Assembly (NCBI RefSeq): GCF_030409315.1
Contig: NZ_JAUFPS010000001.1
Coordinates: 43,172-107,171 of the forward strand
Source of the DNA: Mucilaginibacter flavus
GTDB lineage: Bacteria > Bacteroidota > Bacteroidia > Sphingobacteriales > Sphingobacteriaceae
Length of the DNA stretch: 64,000 bases
Direction: 5' to 3'
The notes beneath the pieces are model-generated. The model was not told where the DNA came from. It saw only the letters and a list, made by a program, of their open reading frames with translations, and searched no databases. Of this stretch, positions 51,458-59,831 are shown piece after piece (within the stretch, counting starts at the first letter, position 1; each line of letters begins with the position of its first letter). The position numbers and the translations under genes were made by a program.

Positions 51458-52672
51458 ATGAAAATCAAAATACTGCACTCTCTGGCGTTTACTGTTTGTT
51501 TAAGTGCTATCAGCTTTATCGGTTTAGCACAAACAACTTTTAAACCGCAGAAGGAACTTTTAGCAACCATCAAAAAAAACTTTGCCGCGGCCGATGCCCA
51601 GTACAAAGTATTGGCTACCAAAATAGGGCCCGAAGAATTTCCTAAAACCTATCACCCGGATAAGGATAAACAAGAGAATAGTAATTCAGGTTGGTGGTGC
51701 AGCGGCTTTTACTCTGGCAGTTTATTATACTTGTACCAGCAGACTAAAGATCAGCAATCACTTACCGAGGCCAACCGTATTATGGGGGTGCTGGCTAAGG
51801 AGCAGTTTAACACCCACACGCACGATTTGGGTTTTATGATGTATTGCAGCTTTGGCAATGCCAATAAAATAGAGCCAAAGCCGGAGTATAAACAGATATT
51901 GATTAACAGCGCCAAATCCCTTTCAACCCGGTTTAACCCGGCGGTTGGCTGCATTAAATCATGGGACTCCAAACCCGGCGATTACCTGGTGATTATTGAT
52001 AACATGATGAACCTGGAATTGCTATTTTGGGCCACCCATGAAACCGGCGATAGCAGCTATTATAAAATAGCCGTTACCCATGCCAATACCACCATGAAAA
52101 ATCATTTCAGGGCCGATTATAGCTCGTATCACGTAATTAATTACGATGCGCAAACAGGAGCGGTAAAAGAAAAGAAAACCGCCCAGGGCTTTGCTAATGA
52201 GTCGGCGTGGGCCAGGGGGCAATCATGGGGCTTGTATGGCTACACGGTAATGTACCGCGAAACACACGATAAAAAATACCTGGATCAGGCCCAAAACATA
52301 GCCCACTTTATATTAACTAATCCAAACCTGCCTGCAGATAAAATTCCCTACTGGGATTACAACGCCAGTAATATTCCCAACGCGTTAAAAGATGCATCGG
52401 CGGCATCGGTGATGGCTTCGGCATTATTGGAGCTGTGCAGGTATAGCGATGCTAAAAAAGGGCAGGAGTATTTTAATGTGGCTCAAACTATTTTGAAAAC
52501 ACTTTCGGCCCCTCCGTATATGGCTGCCGCGGGTACAAACGGCGGTTTTATTTTGCAGCACAGTGTAGGCCATTTTCCCGCCGGTACCGAAATTGATGTG
52601 CCCTTAACCTATGCAGACTACTATTTCATTGAAGCCATGAAACGCTACCAGGGTTTCGGTACAAAAAAATAA
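51458..52672 (+). CDS. GH88-like unsaturated glucuronyl hydrolase
   Basis: 404 residues with a signal peptide (SLAFTVCLSAISFIGLAQ). An (alpha/alpha)6-barrel: WWCSGFYSGSLLYLYQQTKD, likely catalytic D123 in THTHDLGFM and D181 in VIIDNMMNLELL, and ESAWARGQSWGLYGY. GH88 enzymes hydrate the unsaturated uronic acid left by polysaccharide lyases (from glycosaminoglycans, gellan or similar). No lyase gene is in the window, so its substrate donor must be encoded elsewhere. It stands alone between the deacetylase (divergent) and the channel gene. Confidence 0.88.
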   Translation: MKIKILHSLAFTVCLSAISFIGLAQTTFKPQKELLATIKKNFAAADAQYKVLATKIGPEEFPKTYHPDKDKQENSNSGWWCSGFYSGSLLYLYQQTKDQQSLTEANRIMGVLAKEQFNTHTHDLGFMMYCSFGNANKIEPKPEYKQILINSAKSLSTRFNPAVGCIKSWDSKPGDYLVIIDNMMNLELLFWATHETGDSSYYKIAVTHANTTMKNHFRADYSSYHVINYDAQTGAVKEKKTAQGFANESAWARGQSWGLYGYTVMYRETHDKKYLDQAQNIAHFILTNPNLPADKIPYWDYNASNIPNALKDASAASVMASALLELCRYSDAKKGQEYFNVAQTILKTLSAPPYMAAAGTNGGFILQHSVGHFPAGTEIDVPLTYADYYFIEAMKRYQGFGTKK

Positions 52673-52699
52673 ACTATTTTAGCCAGCAAACGATTAAAC

Positions 52700-53302
52700 A
52701 TGGCATTAGGAAAAGGCAGGTTAGAAGCATTTAGCGATGGTGTAATAGCTATCATCATCACCATTATGGTGTTAGAGATGAAAGTTCCGCATGGCGATAG
52801 CATCGAGTCGTTAAAGCCAATGATCCCGGTATTTATAAGCTATGTGCTGAGTTTTATTTACGTGGGCATTTATTGGAACAACCACCATCATATGATGCAG
52901 GCGGTACGCTCGGTAAGTGGCGCTGTTTTGTGGGCCAACCTGCATTTATTGTTCTGGCTATCGCTTATTCCGTTTGTTACCGGCTGGATGGGCGAGAATC
53001 ATTTTTCAAAATGGCCAAGCTTTTGTTATGGCGTTGTGCTGGCCATGAATGCCATAGCTTATACCATTTTAGCCAGGATACTGGTCAATATTCATGGTGA
53101 AGAATCAGTTTTAGCCCAGGCCATCGGTGCCGATTGGAAGGGGAAACTATCGCTGTTAATTTACTTTGTGGCAATTTCGCTTACCTGTTATGTGCCTTTT
53201 GCCGGGTTCGGTTTATACGCCGTAGTAGCTGTAATTTGGTTTATTCCGGATAAAAGAATCGAGCGTAAACTTAACCACCAGGATAATGAGCATCATGTTT
53301 AA
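52700..53302 (+). CDS. TMEM175 family membrane protein (potassium-channel-like)
   Basis: 200 residues with six hydrophobic segments. The first helix holds the family signature RLEAFSDGVIAIIITIMVLE (residues 7-26), with FSDGV matching the FSD motif of bacterial TMEM175 channels, which pass potassium as tetramers. It is followed by SYVLSFIYVGIYWNNHHHMM. It starts 27 bp after the GH88 gene and may be read through from it. There is no clear functional link with the neighbours. Confidence 0.85.
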   Translation: MALGKGRLEAFSDGVIAIIITIMVLEMKVPHGDSIESLKPMIPVFISYVLSFIYVGIYWNNHHHMMQAVRSVSGAVLWANLHLLFWLSLIPFVTGWMGENHFSKWPSFCYGVVLAMNAIAYTILARILVNIHGEESVLAQAIGADWKGKLSLLIYFVAISLTCYVPFAGFGLYAVVAVIWFIPDKRIERKLNHQDNEHHV

Positions 53303-53469
53303 AATGGTCTGTTAAAATAAACTACAAAAATAATACGCCCTAAATGCATTTAGATGTATGTAAAGTATAAACTATTTTGCAACTTTGCTGTTATAGTAGT
53401 GTTTTAACCTAAGTGAAAATACCCCTGCATTTTAATTAACCATTATTTGCCACTACTGTACATTTATCT

Positions 53470-54099
53470 ATGTTGGATATTGCTTATGATCATGAGCAAG
53501 GCTTGCTTACCAAAGCAACTCATACTCATCATGAAAAAGAATTATTGCTGAGCGTAGCCGGCGGTGATGAGCATGCCTTTCGCCGATTGTTTATCGCGCA
53601 TCATCAGCAATTGGCCGTCCACATCTATCGTATCACCAACTCTGCCGAGCTTGCCGAAGAAGTGGTACAGGATGTTTTTCTGAAAATATGGATGACCCGC
53701 GAAACACTCCAAAATGTTGAAGATTTTAAAGCATATCTTTTTGTGATCTCCAAAAATCACGCCCTTAATTGCCTTAAAAAATTGGCCAAGGAACGTGTCA
53801 AGATCAAAAAACTGGAAGAAAGCAGTGTTGATATTTTAAACGTAGAACATGATAATGGCATGTATTACAATTTGCTCGATGAAGCCATTGATCACCTGCC
53901 ACCCCAACAACAAAAAGTTTACCTGTTAAGCAGGCACAACCGACTCAAATATGCCGAAATAGCCGAGCAGCTTAAACTATCACGCGAAACCGTAAAAAAA
54001 TATCTTCAGATTGCCACCATCAATATCACCGACTATGTGCGCACCCACCTGGATGGTTTTACGGTGATTTTTGCGGCGATTTTTTATTTTAAAAGGTGA
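53470..54099 (+). CDS. ECF-type RNA polymerase sigma factor
   Basis: 209 residues with region 2 (FRRLFIAHHQQLAVHIYRI, ELAEEVVQDVFLKIWMTRE) and region 4 (LPPQQQKVYLLSRHNRLKYAEI, KLSRETVKKYLQIA), of the SusCD-linked ECF class. It should control the SusC/SusD/GH92 genes at 56.4-63.7 kb. Its FecR partner normally follows within tens of bases; here it lies 816 bp away, beyond a toxin-antitoxin module on the opposite strand. TACATTTA at 53459-53466 is too close to the ATG to be its promoter. Confidence 0.94.
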   Translation: MLDIAYDHEQGLLTKATHTHHEKELLLSVAGGDEHAFRRLFIAHHQQLAVHIYRITNSAELAEEVVQDVFLKIWMTRETLQNVEDFKAYLFVISKNHALNCLKKLAKERVKIKKLEESSVDILNVEHDNGMYYNLLDEAIDHLPPQQQKVYLLSRHNRLKYAEIAEQLKLSRETVKKYLQIATINITDYVRTHLDGFTVIFAAIFYFKR

Positions 54100-54123
54100 G
54101 GGGAAAGTGTTGAAGTAATGATA

Positions 54124-54516
54124 TTAGAGTTCGAAAGGATTTGTAAACAGTAAATCATCAATTTTAACAAAATCTTTACTATTCCTGCTTATTAGCGTTA
54201 GTGTGTTTACCAACGCAGTTGCAGCAATTATAGCATCCGGTAATTTAATGGAGTAGTTTTTACGAAGTTCAACGGTCTTCTCTTTGATTTCCTGTTCAAG
54301 CTCAAACACTACCGAATCAGCTACAAAGTTTTTCAGCACAATAATGTCGGCATCTGTTGCATTTTTCCAACATAAAAGCTCTATTTCCGTAATTGCCGAT
54401 ATTGCAGGCGTTGATGTTTTTATGGTAGAGTCTATAAATTCTTATGCTTCTTTTGAGAATAACTGTTGTAAGTAGTAGATGGCCGTATTGGTATCCCAGA
54501 GATAGTTTATTCCCAT
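54124..54516 (-). pseudogene. VapC-like PIN-domain toxin interrupted by a stop codon
   Basis: Reading from the ATG at 54516 gives MGINYLWDTNTAIYYLQQLF and so on to residue 24, then an in-frame TAA (54444-54442), then an intact PIN domain to the normal end at 54124. All expected acidic residues remain: D8 in WDTN, E46 in ITEIELL and D94 in PDAIIAATA. With the stop read through it would be 130 residues, normal for VapC ribonucleases. The first 10 bases overlap the end of the antitoxin gene, as in typical pairs. A single-base change seems the cause; sequencing error is an alternative. Restart at the GTG at 54339 would give only the C-terminal half without D8. Confidence 0.8.
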
Positions 54517-54719
54517 TCGGTACGCAAATCCTCTAATTGTTTTTCAATATCACCTATAGGTTGCTTAGTCATCGCGCCTTTATATTTTTTTACCAAATCC
54601 TCAGTGTTTGTTGGGCCGATGGTTTTTTCTTTTCTTACCCGGATAACGTTTAGCAACTCCAAATCCTTCAACAGGTTTAAAGCCTTATCATTTAAAATAT
54701 CGATGGTTACCGTTGTCAT
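54507..54719 (-). CDS. Antitoxin of the interrupted PIN toxin (VapB-like)
   Basis: 70 residues from the ATG at 54719, chosen over a longer frame from 54818 whose first 33 codons look non-coding. It starts MTTVTIDILNDKALNLLKDL, which fits a short DNA-binding N-terminus, and has a charged C-terminal tail (IGDIEKQLEDLRTEWE) of the kind that wraps around the toxin. Its stop overlaps the toxin start. It lies antisense between a sigma factor gene and its FecR gene. Confidence 0.75.
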   Translation of the reverse strand: MTTVTIDILNDKALNLLKDLELLNVIRVRKEKTIGPTNTEDLVKKYKGAMTKQPIGDIEKQLEDLRTEWE

Positions 54720-54915
54720 ATAAACAAATTTGACAAAGTTTCTATAAAAAGGTCGGTTCAAAAAATGATCTATCGCTGTAATATCATATGGATAAAAACT
54801 TTTTTTATTTTTTTTCAAAACCGATACCCCCTTTTTTATCCCTTTAGTTGTCTTGTAGTTGAGTTTCCGCTAAAACTCGGCATTTACCAATTATTATGAA
54901 CCAACATCTACCTGT

Positions 54916-56127
54916 ATGAGTGCATCTGATGCAAGGCTTAACTACCTGTTTAATAGTTATTACCACCAAACTGCTACGCAGCAGGAACAGGATGAATTAT
55001 TTGAAATAATTAATTCATCGGCCACCGATGCAGAGCTTGCAGCACTTATTCAGGAAGCCTGGAACAATCTGCAGGTAAACGAACCTCTTTTTGACGCTGC
55101 CAAAAGCATGGATATGCTTAACAGCATATTGCAAAGCAAATCAGATCCGGATAATGTACGCCAAATACGGCCGCCAAATAATAATCAGCAATGGTTAAAA
55201 TTAGGGGTTGCCGCTACATTGATGGTTTTTGTTGGGTTTGGCGCTTATATGTTGCTAAGTAACCAGGGAAATAAAAAAGCTGCTAACAAAAGGACTATCG
55301 CCAAAGCACAGCCTGCGCATGATGTTTTGCCCGGTGGTAATAAAGCGATTTTAACGCTCGCCAACGGCAAAACCATCACACTTGATAGTGCCAAAAATGG
55401 TCTTTTGGCTCAACAGGGTTCTGCGCATATTAACAAAACCAAAGATGGACAACTGATATATAAAGCTGATGGCGAAACGGAGAGCGACGCGGCGGCGATG
55501 AATACCGTGTCGACCCCAAGAGGAGGTCAATACCAGTTGGTACTTAACGATGGTAGTAAAGTTTGGTTAAACTCGGCATCATCGCTAAGCTTTCCGGCTG
55601 TATTTAAAGGTAAAACCCGCGAAGTGGAAATTACCGGCGAAGCTTACTTTGAAGTAGCTAAAAACGCAAAGATGCCTTTCAGGGTAAAGGTTAACAATAC
55701 AGTGGTGGAGGTTTTAGGCACACATTTTAATGTAATGGCCTATAACGATGAAACTGATATGAAAACCACTTTATTAGAGGGATCTGTAAAAATCAGCAAT
55801 AAAGATAATTCAAGCATTTTAAAACCCGGTCAGCGGGCATTGCTCAAACAAAGTGGCCAAATTAAGGTTAATGACTACCCGGATGCCGAAGATGCTATAG
55901 CCTGGAAGGATGGGATTTTTCAATTCAGAGATGCCAGTATAGAAACCATTATGAGGGAGGCCGCACGCTGGTATGATGTACAGGTGAGTTTTCAGGGTAA
56001 AATTCCGGTTAAAGAGTTTACCGGTCGTATATCCCGCAATGTAAAGGCATCTGAATTGATGAGCATGATGCGGTACATAGGCGTTAATTTTAAAATAGAA
56101 GATAAACACATAACGGTAATGCCGTAA
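54916..56127 (+). CDS. FecR family anti-sigma factor
   Basis: 403 residues: N-terminal cytoplasmic part (1-93), a membrane helix (about 94-114, GVAATLMVFVGFGAYMLLS), FecR domain (about 195-295: VSTPRGGQYQLVLNDGSKVWLNSASS, FEVAKNAKMPFRV) and DUF4974 at the end (IMREAARWYDVQVSFQGK). It should bind the sigma factor encoded at 53470 and receive the signal from the STN domain of the SusC that follows. The toxin-antitoxin module separates it from sigma, so it may need its own promoter in 54820-54915, where I see only a weak hairpin. Confidence 0.94.
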   Translation: MSASDARLNYLFNSYYHQTATQQEQDELFEIINSSATDAELAALIQEAWNNLQVNEPLFDAAKSMDMLNSILQSKSDPDNVRQIRPPNNNQQWLKLGVAATLMVFVGFGAYMLLSNQGNKKAANKRTIAKAQPAHDVLPGGNKAILTLANGKTITLDSAKNGLLAQQGSAHINKTKDGQLIYKADGETESDAAAMNTVSTPRGGQYQLVLNDGSKVWLNSASSLSFPAVFKGKTREVEITGEAYFEVAKNAKMPFRVKVNNTVVEVLGTHFNVMAYNDETDMKTTLLEGSVKISNKDNSSILKPGQRALLKQSGQIKVNDYPDAEDAIAWKDGIFQFRDASIETIMREAARWYDVQVSFQGKIPVKEFTGRISRNVKASELMSMMRYIGVNFKIEDKHITVMP

Positions 56128-56198
56128 AATACAAAACCAAGCATTTCAATACCTATACATAAAACAATTTAACAACCAATTATTAACCTAAAAACGCT

Positions 56199-56228
56199 AT
56201 GATGGAAAAAGTACAAAAGATAAGTTAA
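56199..56228 (+). CDS. Nine-codon mini-ORF between FecR and SusC (possible leader peptide)
   Basis: ATG ATG at 56199 gives MMEKVQKIS and a TAA stop. It starts 71 nt after FecR and ends 184 nt before SusC. See the matching mini-ORF at 46438-46467. Short leader peptides upstream of hairpins often act in attenuation, but no such case is known to me for SusC genes. Confidence 0.35.
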   Translation: MMEKVQKIS

Positions 56229-56254
56229 CTCAGGGAGGGACTCATCTGGTAAAA

Positions 56255-56339
56255 CGGTTTATCATGTGTTTTAACATGCAATTTTAAACCGAAACATCAG
56301 CAAATAAAAAACCGGGAAGTATTCGCAGTACTTACCCGG
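56255..56339 (+). other. Two hairpins in the SusC leader
   Basis: First, CGGTTTA (56255-56261) with TAAACCG (56285-56291), with inner CATGT/ACATG. Second, CCGGGAAGTA with TACTTACCCGG (about 56312-56338), one bulged base. Both lie between the mini-ORF and the conserved TTAACCCAAACT motif. A structured 5' leader is likely; no T-run follows either. Confidence 0.5.
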
Positions 56340-56390
56340 CCAAGTATCTGGGTCCCAAAAAAGTACAATCGACGAATTGAAAGTAAATGT

Positions 56391-56402
56391 TTAACCCAAA
56401 CT
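56391..56402 (+). promoter_or_regulatory. Conserved motif TTAACCCAAACT 10 nt before the SusC start
   Basis: Identical in sequence and in distance to the ATG (10 nt) to 46307-46318 on the minus strand. ATGT also precedes it in both cases. Confidence 0.6.
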
Positions 56403-56412
56403 CTACAAACTT

Positions 56413-59400
56413 ATGAATTTTAATTCTAAGGCTGTGCCTTTGGCATGGCCCCAATTATCCAAAATAATTTTAGCTATGAAGCTAACAGTTATTGTTATGG
56501 TTTTGGCACTCACCAATGTATACGCCAAAACATACAGCCAGGTTGTAACCCTGCACCAAAAGAATGCCAGCGTTGAAAAAGTGCTGCGTTCTATCGAAAA
56601 ACAAACCGGCTATCATTTTATGTACGACAAGCAGGATGTATCTAAAGCATCGGCAATTAATATTGAGGTTGCAGGTGTATCGCTTCAACAAGCGCTTGAC
56701 CAGGCCTTTAAAGATCAGCCTTTAACCTACAAAATTTTCCAGGAAACCATTGTGGTTAAAAAGAAGGATGATGTAGCAGCGGCCGAACCTGCAGATATTA
56801 AAATATCTGGTACAGTGTCTGATACAAAGGGCGCTTTACCTGGCGTAAGTGTCAGAATCAAAGGCTCTGATTTAGGTACACAAACTGATGTTAGCGGTAA
56901 GTATACTTTAAACGTACCTGCCAACGCAACCCTTGTATTCAGCTTTATTGGTTACAATACACAGGAAGTTGCTGTAGGCGGAAGAACTACTGTTAATGTT
57001 ACCATGACTGAATCGCAAAGAGCGCTTAGCGAAGTTGTTGTTGTTGGTTACGGTACTCAAAAACGTGTTGACCTTACCGGATCGGTAGGTAGCGTTGGTT
57101 CAAAACAACTACAGGAAAGGCCCCAAACCAACCTTGAACAGGAACTTGCCGGTAAGCTTGCCGGTGTAAACGTTTCAACAAACTCTGGCGCACCAGGTGG
57201 CGAAACCAAAATAAGGATTCGTGGGTACAGCTCTATCAACACCAATACCGACCCTTTATATGTGGTTGATGGTGTGGTTTGGACCGAGGGAGGTAATTCT
57301 ATTAACCCGGCCGATATCGAATCTGTAGACGTACTTAAGGATGCATCTTCAACCGCAATTTACGGTACACGTGGCGCAAACGGTGTAATTTTGGTTACCA
57401 CAAAAAGAGGGAAAACCGGTACTGGCACCATTAGCTATGATTCATATGTTAGTGTAAGCAATATGGCTAAAGAAATACCTGTGTTAAATTCTAAAGAATT
57501 TATGCAGGTAGAAGATCTTTCATATGCTAACATTAAAAAATATGATCCGGTTGGCTGGGCTGCAGGTAATTACGCTTCAAGAGATCCAAAACTGCAACGT
57601 ACTGCGCTTATTGGTAAGTTATTTGACCAAAATTTGCAACCATTGTATGATGTAGATTGGCAAAAAGCAACTACCCGTTCGGCAGTTAGCCAAAATCATA
57701 ACGTTTCATTTACCGGTGGTACCGATAAAATGAACTACGGTTTGTTTTTAAATTATGCCGATGATGAAGGTATTATATTAAACAGCTATTTAAAACGCTA
57801 TAATGCCCGTTTAACTTTTGATAACCAGATTAAATCGTGGTTAAAAGTTGGCGCTACCTTAAATTACAACACGCAGGATCAGCGTACTGCTGATGACGGT
57901 ACAGGTGGCAATAACATACCGCGTATGTTAATTGAAATGGTGCCTTTTATTCCAATCAGGTACCCTGACGGCACTTACGGTAAACGTACCGATTATCCAA
58001 ACTTAGAAGGTGGCGATAACCCGGTAGCCCAGGCTAATGAGATTGAAGCGCTTTACAAAAAACGTATTTTTAGCGGTAATGGTTATTTAAACATCAACCT
58101 TTTACCTGGTTTGGATTTCCGTAGTACATTAGGTGTTACCACATCTGCAAACTATAATCCACATTTTCAAAGCGGCTTAGTAGGCGGCTCAACTGCTGGT
58201 CAGCAATATAGTTCTGCATCAATAAGCGAGGCTAACAATACTTTTTGGCAGTGGGAAAATCATTTAACGTATAATAAGGTATTTAACAAAGTACATACCA
58301 TTAACGTAGTGTTAGGTGCAGAGCAGCAAAATTTCCAGCAAACTGGTTTTGGTGCATCTACAGGTACTTTATCTGATAACTTTTACCAGTACTATAACTT
58401 AGGTGCAGGCCAGGTTCCGGGTATCCCTTCATCAAATTATGATGCATGGCAAATGAGGTCGTTCTTTGGTCGTTTAAACTATAACTACAAAGAAAAATAC
58501 CTGTTAACAGTAACCGGTCGTGAAGATGGATCGTCACGTTTTGGTACTAACGTAAAAAACGGTTTCTTCCCTTCGGCAGCTTTTGCATGGCGTGCTTCAC
58601 AGGAAGATTTCCTGAAAGACAACAAAACGATATCTGATCTTAAATTCAGGGCGAGCTATGGCTTAACCGGTAACTCCGAAATTGGTGAGTATCGTTCTTT
58701 AGCCAACATAAGTACTGTTAACTATGTGTTTGGTGGCGCGCAAGCAATTGGTACGCAACAATCTACTATAGGTAACGAGAATCTTTCATGGGAAAAAACA
58801 GCAGAGTATGATCTGGGTTTCTCTTTAGGCTTGTTCAACAACAGGGTTAATATTGAGGCCGATGCTTACCTGAAAAAAACCAAAGAATTATTACTTAACG
58901 CGCCACTGCCAGAAACCAGTGGTTTTAACAGTGTGTACAAAAACATAGGCAGGTTGCAAAATAAGGGCCTTGAATTAACCATCAACACTCAAAATGTAAA
59001 AACTGAAAACTTTACCTGGAATTCAAGTTTTAATATTTCATTCCTTAAAAATAAGATTTTACAGTTAGGTGCATCTAATGATGATATTTTCCTGAATCCA
59101 ACTTTCCTTTCGCAATTTAACCTGATGAGGGTAGGTTTACCTGCCGGTAGCTTTTATGGTTACAAAGTTTTAGGCACATGGGGTAGTGCAGAAGAGTCAC
59201 AGGCTTCGGTTTACGGCAGGCATCCTGGCGACCTGAAAATTCAGGACACCAATGGCGATGGAAAAATAACATCGGCAGATAAGGTGATCCTTGGTAAAGG
59301 AACTCCTGATGGTTACGGTACATTCAGTAACACTTTCCGTTACAAAAACATCGATTTGGGTGTTGATTTGCAATTTAACTATGGCAACCAGATCATGAAC

Positions 59401-59808
59401 TTAACCCGTCACTCGGGTCAGGATCGTACCGGACAGGCAAATAGCTATGCTACAGTATTAAATGCCTGGACACCAACCAATCAAAATACTTCAATTGCAG
59501 AAGACAGACCAGCTTATGTAGGTTATCAAACAGAGATATATTCAACAAAAGTTGAAAATGGAAACTTTATCCGTGGCAGGGCAGCAACGCTTGGTTACAC
59601 TTTCCCTACTCAAATGATATCTAAAATAAAGTTAAGCAGGTTAAGAGTTTATTTCCAGGCACAAAACCTTTTTGTGATAACCAAATACACTGGTTATGAT
59701 CCAGAAGTTTCAACCTACAATGGTTCAAGCAACTTTACCCAGGGCATACAGTTTTATGATTATCCAAAACCAAGAACTTTCTTGCTTGGCTTAAATGTTA
59801 GTTTATAA
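56413..59808 (+). CDS. SusC/RagA family TonB-dependent transporter with STN signalling domain
   Basis: 1,131 residues: signal region to about 42, STN domain (about 43-110: VTLHQKNASVEKVLRSIEKQ), carboxypeptidase-regulatory-like domain (about 130-205), plug (VVVVGYGTQKRVDLTGSVGS, PLYVVDGVVWTEG, STAIYGTRGANGVILVTTK) and barrel ending in LGLNVSL. It imports glycan fragments into the periplasm and signals to FecR. The gene order sigma, FecR, SusC, SusD, GH92 defines a polysaccharide utilisation locus, likely for mannose-containing glycans. Confidence 0.96.
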   Translation: MNFNSKAVPLAWPQLSKIILAMKLTVIVMVLALTNVYAKTYSQVVTLHQKNASVEKVLRSIEKQTGYHFMYDKQDVSKASAINIEVAGVSLQQALDQAFKDQPLTYKIFQETIVVKKKDDVAAAEPADIKISGTVSDTKGALPGVSVRIKGSDLGTQTDVSGKYTLNVPANATLVFSFIGYNTQEVAVGGRTTVNVTMTESQRALSEVVVVGYGTQKRVDLTGSVGSVGSKQLQERPQTNLEQELAGKLAGVNVSTNSGAPGGETKIRIRGYSSINTNTDPLYVVDGVVWTEGGNSINPADIESVDVLKDASSTAIYGTRGANGVILVTTKRGKTGTGTISYDSYVSVSNMAKEIPVLNSKEFMQVEDLSYANIKKYDPVGWAAGNYASRDPKLQRTALIGKLFDQNLQPLYDVDWQKATTRSAVSQNHNVSFTGGTDKMNYGLFLNYADDEGIILNSYLKRYNARLTFDNQIKSWLKVGATLNYNTQDQRTADDGTGGNNIPRMLIEMVPFIPIRYPDGTYGKRTDYPNLEGGDNPVAQANEIEALYKKRIFSGNGYLNINLLPGLDFRSTLGVTTSANYNPHFQSGLVGGSTAGQQYSSASISEANNTFWQWENHLTYNKVFNKVHTINVVLGAEQQNFQQTGFGASTGTLSDNFYQYYNLGAGQVPGIPSSNYDAWQMRSFFGRLNYNYKEKYLLTVTGREDGSSRFGTNVKNGFFPSAAFAWRASQEDFLKDNKTISDLKFRASYGLTGNSEIGEYRSLANISTVNYVFGGAQAIGTQQSTIGNENLSWEKTAEYDLGFSLGLFNNRVNIEADAYLKKTKELLLNAPLPETSGFNSVYKNIGRLQNKGLELTINTQNVKTENFTWNSSFNISFLKNKILQLGASNDDIFLNPTFLSQFNLMRVGLPAGSFYGYKVLGTWGSAEESQASVYGRHPGDLKIQDTNGDGKITSADKVILGKGTPDGYGTFSNTFRYKNIDLGVDLQFNYGNQIMNLTRHSGQDRTGQANSYATVLNAWTPTNQNTSIAEDRPAYVGYQTEIYSTKVENGNFIRGRAATLGYTFPTQMISKIKLSRLRVYFQAQNLFVITKYTGYDPEVSTYNGSSNFTQGIQFYDYPKPRTFLLGLNVSL

Positions 59809-59831
59809 TTAAAATGTTAAAACATACTATT

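Noticed and set aside
53459..53466. TACATTTA resembling the -7 box of the shared promoter
   Set aside because: It ends 3 bp before the sigma factor ATG, has no TTG 17-23 nt upstream and no operator arms.
54720..54818. Longer N-terminus of the antitoxin
   Set aside because: The extra 33 codons are aromatic-rich and low quality; the ATG at 54719 gives a typical antitoxin start.
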